Shown: positions 17,167 to 26,775, numbered from the stretch's first letter. The stretch: DNA of 64,000 nt from Hafnia paralvei ATCC 29927 (GCF_001655005.1 NZ_LXET01000039.1:1-64000); one strand, 5' to 3'. Notes: generated from the sequence alone by a model not told the origin. A program made the numbers and translations.

Positions 17167-18630
17167 ATGACGCGCTATCAACACCTCGCCGACTTATTAG
17201 CACAACGAATTGAAGCGGGGCTATATCAAAGCGGTGAGCGTTTGCCATCGGTTCGCACGTTGAGTGAGGAACATTCGGTCAGCATTAGCACTGTGCAACA
17301 GGCGTATCATTTGCTTGAAGATAGGCAGCTCATCAGACCGCAGCCAAGGTCAGGATATTATGTTACGCCACGCAAACATACTCCGCCTGCACCGGCGATC
17401 AGTCGGCCAGCGCAGCGTCCTGTTGAAATAACTCAATGGGAATGTGTTCTCGATCGCCTGAATGAAGAACCCGATAGCGATGCCATTCCTTTCGGCAGTG
17501 GATCGCCGGATATGAGTCAGTCCACGTTGGCTCCGTTATGGAAAGCGATGACTCGGCTGATGCAGTCACAAGACCGCCGAGTATTGAACTACGATCCCGT
17601 ATATGGTTCTTACGCCCTGCGCGAACAGGTTGCGCGTTTGGCCATCGATTCAGGATGTCATTTAAATCCTGCCGATATCATTATCACTCATGGCTGTCAT
17701 GAAGCGCTGATTGTAGCGATTCGCGCGGTTTGTTCGGCAGGCGATATCGTGGCGGTGGAATCACCTGCGTTTCATGGGATCATGCAAAAACTACGTGGTT
17801 CCGAAATAAAAGTGATTGAGATACCAACCGATTCAAGCACGGGGATCAGCGTAGAAGCGCTCAAACTGGCGCTTGAGCAGTGGCCAATTAAAGCGGTGAT
17901 GCTCGTACCTAATTGCAATAACCCCTTAGGTTTCATCATGCCAGAGCCACGAAAGCGCGAATTGCTGTGTTTGGCTCAAGAATATGACATCGCCATTATT
18001 GAAGATGACGTCTATGGTGATTTAGCCTTTGAGTATCCTCGACCTATCACGATTAAATCTCTGGATATGGATGGCCGAGTATTGCTGTGCAGTTCTTTCT
18101 CGAAGACGGTTGCACCGGGACTGCGCGTGGGTTGGATTGCGCCAGGCCGCTATTTCGATCGCGTGGTTTACATGAAATATACTGGGACAGGCGCCTCGGT
18201 TTCGCATCCTCAGTTAGCCATTGCCGAGTTTATCAAGTCAGGGGGATATCAAATCCACCTACGCCGCATGCGCAAATATTATCAGCAGAATCTAGAGAAA
18301 TTCACCTGTCGGGTGAGGGAGTATTTCCCTTGCGGAATCTGCGTCAGTCGCCCTCAAGGAGGATTCGTGATGTGGATTGAACTGCCAGAACATTTTGACT
18401 CAGTGCGCTTAAGTCTTGAGCTCAGCGAAGCGAAAGTACAATTTGTTATCGGTTCGCTGTTCTCTGCATCGGGTAAATATCGAAATTGTTTGCGATTAAA
18501 TTACGGTCTGCCTTATAGCGATAAAGTCGACCAAGGTTTGCAAAAACTGGCTAAGGCGGTTGAGTGCGCCATGTTGGAATGCCAGCTGCAAACGGCGGGA
18601 GAAGCCCGTCAAAACGGCACTAATCGCTGA
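17167..18630 (+). CDS. MocR-type GntR/aminotransferase regulator
   Basis: A 487-residue fusion of an N-terminal GntR winged helix (about residues 1-70, with RLPSVRTLSEEHSVSISTVQQAYHLLE) to a fold type I aminotransferase-like domain. SSFSKTVAPGLRVGW holds the PLP lysine and NNPLGF the substrate loop. Such proteins sense amino-acid or PLP-like effectors and control a neighbouring gene. I use the ATG at 17167, which has an AAGGGGG ribosome-binding site. E. coli has the MocR protein YdcR near rlhA, but this sequence is clearly divergent from it, so I do not transfer the name. Its last 11 bases overlap the convergent TPR gene. Confidence 0.88.
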   Translation: MTRYQHLADLLAQRIEAGLYQSGERLPSVRTLSEEHSVSISTVQQAYHLLEDRQLIRPQPRSGYYVTPRKHTPPAPAISRPAQRPVEITQWECVLDRLNEEPDSDAIPFGSGSPDMSQSTLAPLWKAMTRLMQSQDRRVLNYDPVYGSYALREQVARLAIDSGCHLNPADIIITHGCHEALIVAIRAVCSAGDIVAVESPAFHGIMQKLRGSEIKVIEIPTDSSTGISVEALKLALEQWPIKAVMLVPNCNNPLGFIMPEPRKRELLCLAQEYDIAIIEDDVYGDLAFEYPRPITIKSLDMDGRVLLCSSFSKTVAPGLRVGWIAPGRYFDRVVYMKYTGTGASVSHPQLAIAEFIKSGGYQIHLRRMRKYYQQNLEKFTCRVREYFPCGICVSRPQGGFVMWIELPEHFDSVRLSLELSEAKVQFVIGSLFSASGKYRNCLRLNYGLPYSDKVDQGLQKLAKAVECAMLECQLQTAGEARQNGTNR

Positions 18631-19087
18631 TAAAGTCCAAATCTTGTGCGTAAAAATCGATCGCTTTGCGATAAGCTAGAATCGTGTCGTCCTGTGTGGT
18701 GCTAGTGAGTAGCAACAGGGTGTCACGCAGCGCACTTTTTGCATCGCCCATGCTGTATTTCGCCAGCGCATAAAACACCTGTAGCGCACGGTCGTTTGGG
18801 AAATGCGCCACGGCCTGAGTGAGAAGTTCATAGGCTTGCTGATAATTGCCGGTCACGCGATAGGTACTGCCAAGCCCTAAATAAGCCTCTTTTAAATCAG
18901 CGTCGGGCAATCCCAGGGCAATAGCCTTTTCATAATGAGGAATTGCCCGGTTCTCTTGCCCCAAACCATCACACGCCCATGCCGCATAATAGTGGTTCAA
19001 CGCTGAGTTGGGGATAATGGCTAACTCTGCTTCTGCCGTATCCAGTGCTAACGCATAGTTCTGCGCCTTCAAAGCCGATAAAATCAT
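18620..19087 (-). CDS. TPR-repeat protein
   Basis: A 155-residue protein made of about four tetratricopeptide-like helix pairs (ALNHYYAAWACDGLGQENRAIPHYEKAIAL, then KEAYLGLGSTYRVTGNYQQAYELLTQAV, then RALQVFYALAKYSMGDAKSALRDTL). No signal peptide is evident, so it should be cytoplasmic and act as a scaffold. Partners are unknown. It lies 21 bases downstream of sotB on the same strand and may be cotranscribed. Confidence 0.78.
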   Translation of the reverse strand: MILSALKAQNYALALDTAEAELAIIPNSALNHYYAAWACDGLGQENRAIPHYEKAIALGLPDADLKEAYLGLGSTYRVTGNYQQAYELLTQAVAHFPNDRALQVFYALAKYSMGDAKSALRDTLLLLTSTTQDDTILAYRKAIDFYAQDLDFISD

Positions 19088-19108
19088 ACGCTCCCCATCC
19101 AGTCAGTA

Positions 19109-20296
19109 TTAATAGCCTTTAGCCATTACTTCGGCATAGCGGCGGAAAATAAACACGCACCACAGCAAGGAAACCACCGCCAGCGCTGCACCAATATAGC
19201 CAATGTTTGCCATGCTGAAATGAATACTGATCTGATTTCCCAGCAAAGCGCCTGCGCCAATGCCGATATTAAAGATGCCCGAGTAAAGCGACATGGCAAC
19301 ATCGGTCGCATCCGGCGCCATCGCGAGAACTTTTACCTGCATTCCCAAACCGATGGTCATAATGGCCACGCCCCAAACGACGCAAAGCAGGGCAATCCAC
19401 AGAGGGCTCGCGGCGGCAGGCAACAACAGCAACAGGCTTAAGGCCAGCAGCACAATGGCGCCAATGATGAGTGCAGTAGGGTGTTTATTACCCAACATGC
19501 TAAACAGCACGCTGCCGATAATCCCTGCCGCGCCGAGTATCAATAGCAACATGGTGGCAAAACCTTGGCTCATGGATGCCACGGTTTGGATGAAGGGTTC
19601 GATGTAGCTGTAGGCCGTGTAGTGTGCCGTCACCACAATCACGGTTAAAGCATATAAGCACAGCAGCGCTGGGCGACGAGCGAGAATCGGGATGCTTTTC
19701 AACGAGCCTGAATGTTCGCTTGGTAGCTTAGGCAGCAGTTTGAGGACGCAGATTAGCGTTATCGTGGCCAAGATACCGATGACCAAAAACGTGGTTCTCC
19801 AGCCTAAATATTGCCCGATAATTCGCCCGAGCGGCAGCCCTAAAACCATCGCTAATGCAGTACCCGTCGCCAACAAGCTCAGCGCCTGCGCCTTTTTCCC
19901 CGCAGGGGCCAAGCGAATCGCCAGAGAGGCGGTGATAGACCAGAATACCGCATGAGCAAGCGCAATGCCGATACGTGAGATCACTAAAATCCAGAAATTC
20001 CAAGCCACCACCGAAAGCACATGGCTGACAATAAACAGCACGAATATTTTCACTAGCAGCCCACGCCGTTCCATCTGGCTGGTCATCAGCATGAACGGGA
20101 GAGACATCAGCGCAACCACCCATGCGTAAATAGTCAGCATCAGACCCACTTGCGCGGTGCTCATCGAGAAACTGGCCGCGATATCCGACAGTAAACCAAC
20201 GGGGACAAATTCGGTGGTATTGAAAATAAAGGCAGCCACCGCAAGGGTAATCACCCTTAACCATGCGGTTTTACGGGAAACAGGAGTTTTATTCAT
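19109..20296 (-). CDS. sotB: sugar efflux transporter SotB
   Basis: A 12-helix MFS exporter of the DHA1 family, 395 residues. It is close to E. coli SotB (YdeA) along the whole length, including NTTEFVPVGLLSDIA in the first helix, MTSQMERRGLL in the 2-3 loop and LLPKLPSEHSGSLKS in the central loop. E. coli SotB exports L-arabinose and IPTG-like sugars. The upstream gap of 255 bases to the divergent chemoreceptor holds its promoter. Confidence 0.94.
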   Translation of the reverse strand: MNKTPVSRKTAWLRVITLAVAAFIFNTTEFVPVGLLSDIAASFSMSTAQVGLMLTIYAWVVALMSLPFMLMTSQMERRGLLVKIFVLFIVSHVLSVVAWNFWILVISRIGIALAHAVFWSITASLAIRLAPAGKKAQALSLLATGTALAMVLGLPLGRIIGQYLGWRTTFLVIGILATITLICVLKLLPKLPSEHSGSLKSIPILARRPALLCLYALTVIVVTAHYTAYSYIEPFIQTVASMSQGFATMLLLILGAAGIIGSVLFSMLGNKHPTALIIGAIVLLALSLLLLLPAAASPLWIALLCVVWGVAIMTIGLGMQVKVLAMAPDATDVAMSLYSGIFNIGIGAGALLGNQISIHFSMANIGYIGAALAVVSLLWCVFIFRRYAEVMAKGY

Positions 20297-20552
20297 TGCG
20301 CTTACTAAGTTAGGAGAATGGAGAAAATAGAGCAGTAGTGAGCATCATACTGCTAAATGTTCAGGATTTATAGGTGATAGGACGACGGGAAAGCAGCAAT
20401 GAGTGAGATCGGTTACTCTGCTGATTAATATGGTTTAATTTATTTATAGTGTAAATAACTCAAGTTTTAATTTTTGAGGCCGTTATTTAGTGAGCTGTTT
20501 TAATAAAAAACATAAGTCTGGCATATCTCTCTTCTAATCAGGGCAAGCAATC

Positions 20553-22340
20553 ATGTTCGACTCTATCCGTTCACGTATTCTGGCAGCCTCCACCGCCATT
20601 GTTATTTGCTCTCTCAGTATTAACACCTATCTCAACTATTCCATCGCGAATAAATACAATAACAGCGCGATAGACAGTACCCTTGAAGCCGTTTCATCCA
20701 GTCACAACCGTGCTATCGCTGATTGGGTGGCTAGCAAAAGCCATCTGGTAGTATCGTTGACGCCGCACGTTACTTCTCCAGATCCGATGCCTTTGATGGT
20801 GCAGGTTGCCAACGGCGGTAACTTTATGGGAATCGATATTGGTTATCCGAATAAAATTGATATTTCATCGGTACCTAACAGCGTCCCCGAAGGCTATGAT
20901 CCAACAACTCGGCCTTGGTATGTACAAGCAGTAAAAGCAGGTAAACCAATTATTACCGCGCCATATATTGACGTTAACACCAAGAAAATGGTGGTTACCT
21001 TTGCGGCACCTAGTATTGAAAATGGGGTGCTTAAAGGGGTCGTCGAGGGGGATGTGACGATGGACAGCGTAATCGAAAACGTTCGTTCAATTCATCTAAC
21101 CGACAGCAGTTTCGGCATGTTGATTGATTCCGAAGGCAACATTATGGCGCATCCGGATGAATCTCTGACTCAAAAGTCGCTTCGGAGTATTGCGCCGACC
21201 TTGGATTTATCACGCTTGCTGAATGCCCGCACGCCGATTGAATCAGAAATTAGCGGTAGCGTAAAACTTCTACTGGCTCAGCCTGTAGCGGGAACGTCAT
21301 GGTTTACCGTGGTAGCAATGGATAAAACTGAGGCTACGGCGGGTATGCGCTCTCTGCTGACAACCTCGTTAGTCACGCTGTTAGTGCTTATCGTGATTGC
21401 TGCCGTCATCATTGGCGTGATTGCCCAGCGCGCGCTAAAACCGCTTATTCGCATTCGAGATGCCATGGATGCGATCAGCTCCGGTACAGAAGATCTGACC
21501 CAGCGCTTACCTACGGACGGCAAAGATGAGGTATCGCAAATCGCCGGTGCCTTTAACCGCTTTGTCGATAAGCTCAGTGCGGTGATGAAAACAATCCGCA
21601 ACAGCAGCGAATCTGTACGTGTAGCGGCCAATGAGATTGCTTCAGGGAACCAAGATCTCTCAAGCAGAACCGAATCCGCTGCGGCAAATCTGCAGCAGAC
21701 GTCCGCCGCGCTGGAACAAATTTCCTCTACGGTGGCTCAATCCGCTGGCGCAGCTAAGCAGGCTAACAGCGCAGTACAATCGGCATCAGCCGATGCCTCG
21801 CGCGGTGGAGAAGCGATCGCTAAGGTGATCAACACCATGCAGTCCATTGAAACGGCCTCCGGTAAAATTGGTGATATCACCGGTGTGATTGACGGCATCG
21901 CTTTCCAAACCAATATTCTGGCGTTAAACGCGGCGGTGGAAGCGGCTAGAGCCGGTGAGCAAGGTCGTGGTTTCGCTGTGGTTGCAGGCGAGGTTCGTAC
22001 CTTGGCGCAGCGTAGTGCTCAGGCGGCGAAAGAGATTAAAACGCTGATCGAATCAACGGTGCGCAGTGTGTCATCGGGGTCAACGCAGGTGCGCCAAACC
22101 AGCGATACCATGACCGATATTGTCACCAGTGTTTCGGCAGTGACGGCAATTATGTCTGAAATCACCAACGCGGCCGATGAGCAAATGCGTGGCATCAATG
22201 AGATCAACAAAGCCGTCACTCACCTTGATACCATGGTGCAGCAGAACGCGGCGCTGGTCGAAGAGTCAACCGCAGCCTCGGGGGCGTTATTGTCTCAGGC
22301 GAATGATTTGGTGGGGGCGGTAGGCCAGTTCAACGTCTAG
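20553..22340 (+). CDS. methyl-accepting chemotaxis protein
   Basis: A 595-residue transmembrane chemoreceptor. TM1 is at about residues 10-30, followed by a dCache-type periplasmic sensor (to about 265, with TRPWYVQAVKAGKPIITAPYID, a motif typical of amino-acid-sensing dCache domains). TM2 is at about 270-293, then HAMP and a methylation/signalling coiled coil whose tip reads FQTNILALNAAVEAARAGEQGRGFAVVA. The C-terminus ends in VGQFNV and lacks the NWETF tether for CheR/CheB, so it probably relies on other receptors for adaptation. The ligand is inferred, not shown. Confidence 0.93.
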   Translation: MFDSIRSRILAASTAIVICSLSINTYLNYSIANKYNNSAIDSTLEAVSSSHNRAIADWVASKSHLVVSLTPHVTSPDPMPLMVQVANGGNFMGIDIGYPNKIDISSVPNSVPEGYDPTTRPWYVQAVKAGKPIITAPYIDVNTKKMVVTFAAPSIENGVLKGVVEGDVTMDSVIENVRSIHLTDSSFGMLIDSEGNIMAHPDESLTQKSLRSIAPTLDLSRLLNARTPIESEISGSVKLLLAQPVAGTSWFTVVAMDKTEATAGMRSLLTTSLVTLLVLIVIAAVIIGVIAQRALKPLIRIRDAMDAISSGTEDLTQRLPTDGKDEVSQIAGAFNRFVDKLSAVMKTIRNSSESVRVAANEIASGNQDLSSRTESAAANLQQTSAALEQISSTVAQSAGAAKQANSAVQSASADASRGGEAIAKVINTMQSIETASGKIGDITGVIDGIAFQTNILALNAAVEAARAGEQGRGFAVVAGEVRTLAQRSAQAAKEIKTLIESTVRSVSSGSTQVRQTSDTMTDIVTSVSAVTAIMSEITNAADEQMRGINEINKAVTHLDTMVQQNAALVEESTAASGALLSQANDLVGAVGQFNV

Positions 22341-22352
22341 AGAAATGGTAGG

Positions 22353-22402
22353 GGCCTGACTATTGGTGTGCTAGATATAAATATCATGCCGAGAGTCAGG
22401 CC
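22353..22402. repeat. inverted repeat downstream of chemoreceptor gene
   Basis: GGCCTGACT at 22353-22361 pairs with AGTCAGGCC at 22394-22402 around 32 bases. It may be a long-looped terminator, since it starts 12 bases after the stop codon, but a T tail is lacking. Confidence 0.4.
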
Positions 22403-22535
22403 TAGTGTTTACTGCGGCTACGGGGTTAATAATTTTTTTTCCGTGAGGTTGTCATGGAATGGTGAACTTGCCTACGCAGGGAAGCATTTATCGACAGAAT
22501 GAGGGATAATTACCCGATTAATTCTGGTAATTGAT

Positions 22536-23162
22536 ATGGATACCCTAATGAACTCAGATAACAACACTACCGCTCGTGATGGCGATTATTACACTCGCAA
22601 ATATCAGCTGACAGCCACGCATTCAGAAGTGTTAAACGCCGCTAAAATTGTTCCGGTGGGTAAAGCGTTAGATCTCGGCTGTGGTCGCGGTCGTAATTCG
22701 CTGTATTTAAATTCAAAAGGTTTTGACGTCACCGCATGGGATAAAAATCCGATGAGCATCGCGAGCCTGAATGAGGTTATTCAGGCAGAAGGGCTGGTGA
22801 ATATCTCAGCCCATGAAGTCGATCTCAACACCCAGCGTTTTAGCGGAGAATATGACTTCATCCTCTCCACCGTGGTTTTTATGTTTCTCGATCGGCAACA
22901 AATTCCTGCCATTATCGACAACATGCAGGCTAGCACCCGCGTCGGTGGCTACAACCTGATTGTTGCGGCTGTAGACAGCCCAGACTACCCGTGCAGCGTA
23001 CCATTCTCGTTTACGTTCAAACCAGATGAACTGCGTAATTACTATGCGGGCTGGGAGTTTGCAAAATATAACGAAGATGTGGGGGAATTACATCGCATAG
23101 ATGCCAATGGTAATCGCATCAAAATGCGCTTTGCGACCATGCTAGCTAAAAAAGTGAATTAA
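22536..23162 (+). CDS. tehB: tellurite methyltransferase TehB
   Basis: A class I SAM-dependent methyltransferase of 208 residues. LDLGCGRGRNSLYL is motif I; YDFILSTVVFMFL, GGYNLIVAA and EDVGELHRIDANGNRIKMRFATML match E. coli TehB closely. It detoxifies tellurite by methylation. The TehA membrane partner of E. coli is not next to it. Two ATG codons (22536 and 22548) are possible starts, and neither has an obvious ribosome-binding site. Confidence 0.93.
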   Translation: MDTLMNSDNNTTARDGDYYTRKYQLTATHSEVLNAAKIVPVGKALDLGCGRGRNSLYLNSKGFDVTAWDKNPMSIASLNEVIQAEGLVNISAHEVDLNTQRFSGEYDFILSTVVFMFLDRQQIPAIIDNMQASTRVGGYNLIVAAVDSPDYPCSVPFSFTFKPDELRNYYAGWEFAKYNEDVGELHRIDANGNRIKMRFATMLAKKVN

Positions 23163-23221
23163 CGTGCGGTAATGAGAGGAGCTTTAGCGCGCCATGATAA
23201 GAGCTAAAGCTCCACATAAGA

Positions 23222-23494
23222 TTAGTAGTAAACACATTCATGTTCGATTTCTGGGTCACTATGCATCATGGCTAAAATAGCCGTAAGAAGGTGGTCAATA
23301 TTGTGGTTTGATTCTCGTTGCTGAATTCGACTCACCCATTCTGGCCCATCGATATGTTCTCCAGGCCGCACCAAATAGCTATATTTCTGCACGGCTAGGT
23401 GGAAGTTCTCCTCAATATGATCGTACTGCGCACAGCGACAGTTTTCGACAATCAATATTCCTGCATAGGTTCGAGTCAAACCAAAAGTATTCAT
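23222..23494 (-). CDS. hypothetical 90-residue protein
   Basis: I do not recognise this protein. It is acidic, soluble in character, with histidines and cysteines (ENCRCAQYDHIEENFHLAV, HDPEIEHEC-like tail with ECVYY). The ATG at 23494 has a good GAGGTG ribosome-binding site four bases upstream, which favours a real gene. It stands alone between tehB and the EamA exporter. It could be a narrowly distributed enterobacterial protein. Confidence 0.55.
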   Translation of the reverse strand: MNTFGLTRTYAGILIVENCRCAQYDHIEENFHLAVQKYSYLVRPGEHIDGPEWVSRIQQRESNHNIDHLLTAILAMMHSDPEIEHECVYY

Positions 23495-23613
23495 ATAACA
23501 CCTCAGAGAGGAATGAATGACTACTCTTTATGTATAGCATTTCCATGTGGCATTTGTGTGACGAACCGTAACAATAGAGGGCTATTTTCATTATGGCGCC
23601 ATGAAAAAGGGCA

Positions 23614-24453
23614 CTAGAGCACAACAGGTTTCGTCTTAATTACCTTCATCAACAGGATGGAGATAAATATTAATGCAATGCCGCTCCATTGTGTGATAGA
23701 TAGCCTCTCGCTGAGGAAGATAGAACCGAGTAGAACAGCGGTAACCGGATTGAACAGCGAAATCATCGACATGGTGTGTGGACCGAGCAGGCTTACAGAT
23801 CGAGTCCAGCACCAGTAGGCGAATGCCGTGTTGCAAACGACCAGCCAGATTAAACCTACCCACGTTTTCGGCGTAGGCAGCGCCGGAGCACCCGCAAACA
23901 TAAACGCGAACGGCAACAAAATAACTCCCCCCAGAAAAAGCTGCCAAGCGGCAAGTCCAAGCTGATCGTGAGTTGGCCAGCGTGCTATCCACAGTGAGGT
24001 TTGCGCCATGAGCAGAGTCCCGAGCAACGCGGCTGCTACGCCGATAGGGTCAAGGTTAGCCGATGGATTTAGCAATAGCACCACGCCAAATAACCCTAAT
24101 AAGGCAAGGCCAAGCTTTGATAATGCAGGTTTTTTTCCCTCTTCCCCCCATTGCAATAACAACACCATCAACGGTAATGTGGCTCCTAGCGTTCCCGCAA
24201 CCGATCCCGGTAAGCGGTGTGCCGCAATAAACAAAAGAACAAAGAAAAAAGATATATTACATAGGCTTATTGCCAGCATTCGGTTCCACCTCAGCGGTGG
24301 CAACGCGCGATGGATAAGCAACAACAAAAGGCCAGCCGGTAGGGCTCTAAAGACGGCTATCCATACCGGTGATATATCTTGTAGAAAGTAACCGACAACG
24401 GCGTAGGTACTTCCCCAGAGCAACGGAACCATAAAAGCGATGAGTATATTCAT
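23614..24453 (-). CDS. EamA-family (DMT) exporter
   Basis: A 279-residue inner-membrane protein with ten predicted hydrophobic helices and two EamA repeats (about residues 1-130 and 140-272). The opening PLLWGSTYAVVGYFLQDISPVWIAVFRALPAG is typical of metabolite exporters of the drug/metabolite superfamily. It is divergent from a MarR regulator, with three related operator-like motifs between them, so it is probably induced by the compound the regulator senses. The substrate is unknown. Confidence 0.9.
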   Translation of the reverse strand: MNILIAFMVPLLWGSTYAVVGYFLQDISPVWIAVFRALPAGLLLLLIHRALPPLRWNRMLAISLCNISFFFVLLFIAAHRLPGSVAGTLGATLPLMVLLLQWGEEGKKPALSKLGLALLGLFGVVLLLNPSANLDPIGVAAALLGTLLMAQTSLWIARWPTHDQLGLAAWQLFLGGVILLPFAFMFAGAPALPTPKTWVGLIWLVVCNTAFAYWCWTRSVSLLGPHTMSMISLFNPVTAVLLGSIFLSERLSITQWSGIALIFISILLMKVIKTKPVVL

Positions 24454-24456
24454 ATA

Positions 24457-24536
24457 TATCTTTTTGAAAAGTTACTTTTGTAAAAGATAAGTTAGTGGCA
24501 AAAGTACAATAAAACAAGTATCTTTTTAAAAAGACA
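24457..24536. promoter_or_regulatory. MarR operators between EamA and MarR genes
   Basis: Three copies of a TATCTTTT-type near-palindrome are visible: TATCTTTTTGAAAAGTTA at 24457-24474, its inverse CTTTTGTAAAAGATAA at 24475-24490, and TATCTTTTTAAAAAGACA at 24519-24536. They cover the divergent promoters. Binding by the adjacent MarR protein is inferred. Confidence 0.65.
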
Positions 24537-24551
24537 TATAGGAGGGTGGCG

Positions 24552-25043
24552 ATGGAACAAGATCACGTAGATAAAATCATTGCGCAATGGCAGCGTGAAC
24601 GACCGGACCTCGATTGTTCCCCAATGGGGATCATTGGCCGCATGGCCCGCATGGGACAGCTTTTATCAAGCAAAGTGACCCAGGTTTATGAACAGCATGG
24701 TTTGGATACTATCGAGTTTGATATTTTGGCCACGTTGCGAAGAAGTGGTGAACTGATTACTCCTACCGATCTTTATCAGACGGTAATGCTTTCATCAGGC
24801 GCGATGTCAGTGCGACTGGAGCGGCTGGAATCACGAGGGCTCGTGTTCAAACAGCCCAATGAACATGACAAACGCAGCTGTAAAATTGGGCTGACCGAAG
24901 AAGGGTTAAAGGTGATAGATAGAGCACTTGAGCACCATGTGCAGAATGAAAAGCAGATCCTTGAGCCACTCAGCGCAGATGAAAGACAACAATTAGCAGG
25001 CCTAATGCGTCGCTGGTTGCTGCATAATGAGCCTGCAGAATAA
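24552..25043 (+). CDS. MarR-family regulator
   Basis: A 163-residue winged-helix repressor. The DNA-binding part reads FDILATLRRSGELITPTDLYQTVMLSSGAMSVRLERLESRGLV, followed by the wing (QPNEHDKRSCKIGLTEEG). I use the ATG at 24552, spaced six bases from AGGAGG; a GTG two codons earlier overlaps that site. It is divergent from an EamA exporter whose promoter carries repeated operator motifs, so it most likely represses that exporter and itself. Confidence 0.92.
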   Translation: MEQDHVDKIIAQWQRERPDLDCSPMGIIGRMARMGQLLSSKVTQVYEQHGLDTIEFDILATLRRSGELITPTDLYQTVMLSSGAMSVRLERLESRGLVFKQPNEHDKRSCKIGLTEEGLKVIDRALEHHVQNEKQILEPLSADERQQLAGLMRRWLLHNEPAE

Positions 25044-25117
25044 ACATCAGCCTGAATAAATGGGTGGATGCGCCATACTGTTTTAACCACAGCTTTGCGA
25101 GTCATTAAGGGGATATT

Positions 25118-26578
25118 TTGAATAAATCACAAGAGACAATGCATCTCACGGCATCCGAAGCACTTGATCGACTCGAAGCACTGTATGAGTCAGCGCTGGC
25201 GGCCTTGCGTACCGCCATCAGTGATTACATCAGCGATGGTAAGCTGCCGGATGTTGGTGCAAGAGCAAAAGGGTTGTTTGCCTATCCACAGCTGAGCGTA
25301 AGTTGGGACGGAAAATTCCGCGATCATCTGCGAACTCGCGCCTATGGGCGCTTTTCTCGCACCGGTCAGTACAGCACTACGATTGCACGTCCAGCTCTGT
25401 TTAGAGAGTATCTTTCAGAACAGTTAACGCTGCTAGAAACGGAGTATGGCGCTAGCTTTGAAGTGACACCGTCACAACAAGAGATGCCATATCCATTTGT
25501 TATTGATGGTTCCGACCTCATCCTTGACAGAACCATGACCGCAGGGTTGGCGCAGCATTTCCCTACCACCGATTTAGCGCAAATTGGTGATGGGATCACC
25601 GATGGTTTGGAGACCGGCGGCGATTTCTTCCCACTTTCACATTTTGATGCGCTGCGGACAGATTTCTCGCTCGCTCGACTCAAACATTATACCGGTACGC
25701 CTGCGGAACATATTCAGCCTTATATTTTGTTCACCAACTATAGTCGCTATGTCGATGAGTTTGTCAGCTGGGCATGCGAACAAATTCTTGATCCTAACAG
25801 CCCGTATGAAGCACTTTCCTGCGCCGGTGGAAGCTATATTACGGCCGAAACGGCAGATCCAGAAAAGACCACGTCTGACTTAGCGTGGAAGAAACATCAG
25901 ATGCCAGCGTACCATCTGATTTCGGCTAACGGGCAGGGGATCACACTGGTTAACATCGGTGTAGGTCCATCAAATGCCAAGACAATTTGCGATCACTTAG
26001 CGGTGCTAAGACCGCATGTTTGGCTGATGATTGGACATTGTGGTGGGCTACGCGAAAGTCAGTCGATTGGCGATTATGTACTGGCGCATGCCTATCTCCG
26101 TGACGATCATGTTTTAGATGCGGTTTTACCCCCAGATATTCCAATCCCAAGCATCGCTGAAGTTCAGCGCGCGCTATATGACGCCACTAAAGCCGTGAGT
26201 GGGATGCCGGGTGAAGAGGTGAAACAGCGTTTGCGTACCGGTACCGTTGTCACATCCGACGACCGTAACTGGGAACTGCGTTTTTCCGCATCAGCGCTGC
26301 GTTTTAGCTTGAGTCGCGCCGTAGCGGTTGATATGGAAAGCGCTACGATTGCGGCTCAGGGATATCGGTTCCGCGTTCCGTACGGAACATTACTGTGCGT
26401 TTCTGATAAACCGCTGCATGGTGAGATCAAACTGCCGGGACAGGCAAATCATTTCTATGAAGGTGCCATTTCTGAACACTTACAAATTGGCATCCGCGCG
26501 ATTGATTTGCTGCGAGCCGAAGGCGATAAACTTCATTCTCGTAAGCTACGTACGTTCAATGAGCCGCCGTTCCGTTAA
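25118..26578 (+). CDS. amn: AMP nucleosidase
   Basis: Hydrolyses AMP to adenine and ribose-5-phosphate, controlling adenylate pools. The 486 residues contain an N-terminal regulatory domain (to about 180) and a C-terminal phosphorylase-like catalytic domain with GQGITLVNIGVGPSNAKTICDHLAVLRP and AVDMESATIAAQGY. The TTG at 25118 follows AAGGGG and gives the family length; an ATG seven codons later is the alternative. A perfect matS site and a KOPS motif are embedded in the coding sequence. A good terminator follows. Confidence 0.96.
   Translation: MNKSQETMHLTASEALDRLEALYESALAALRTAISDYISDGKLPDVGARAKGLFAYPQLSVSWDGKFRDHLRTRAYGRFSRTGQYSTTIARPALFREYLSEQLTLLETEYGASFEVTPSQQEMPYPFVIDGSDLILDRTMTAGLAQHFPTTDLAQIGDGITDGLETGGDFFPLSHFDALRTDFSLARLKHYTGTPAEHIQPYILFTNYSRYVDEFVSWACEQILDPNSPYEALSCAGGSYITAETADPEKTTSDLAWKKHQMPAYHLISANGQGITLVNIGVGPSNAKTICDHLAVLRPHVWLMIGHCGGLRESQSIGDYVLAHAYLRDDHVLDAVLPPDIPIPSIAEVQRALYDATKAVSGMPGEEVKQRLRTGTVVTSDDRNWELRFSASALRFSLSRAVAVDMESATIAAQGYRFRVPYGTLLCVSDKPLHGEIKLPGQANHFYEGAISEHLQIGIRAIDLLRAEGDKLHSRKLRTFNEPPFR
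25463..25475. promoter_or_regulatory. matS site within amn
   Basis: GTGACACCGTCAC is a perfect match to GTGACRNYGTCAC inside the amn reading frame, 2.3 kb from dif. Confidence 0.82.
25931..25938 (+). promoter_or_regulatory. KOPS motif within amn
   Basis: GGGCAGGG on the plus strand points right toward dif, 1.9 kb away. Confidence 0.5.
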
Positions 26579-26591
26579 GTATTAAGCAGAT

Positions 26592-26614
26592 AGGCCCACG
26601 AAAGTGGGCTTTTC
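26592..26614 (+). terminator. amn terminator
   Basis: GCCCAC-GAAA-GTGGGC followed by TTTTC, thirteen bases after the amn stop codon. Confidence 0.85.
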
Positions 26615-26775
26615 TGTGATCGCGCTGTGTAAAATCTCGTGTATCACTACACTGTTAAAACTCCAGATTTCACGTAGCGTTGTCTCTATGCTGAACGGTT
26701 TTATAACGTGTCCGAGCTTGATATTATAACAATACTCATTGAAAGCAGGTTTATCCCTATGCATCTTCTATATCA
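26606..26775 (+). repeat. diverged direct repeat, copy A
   Basis: Resembles the segment at 27562-27690 in patches in the same order: GCTTTTCTG, then CTC(C)AGA-TTCACGTAGCG, then CCGAGC, ATAACA and ATGCAT. The best block is 26661-26679. The two copies flank the acetyltransferase gene. Similarity was judged by eye and the ends are approximate. Confidence 0.45.
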
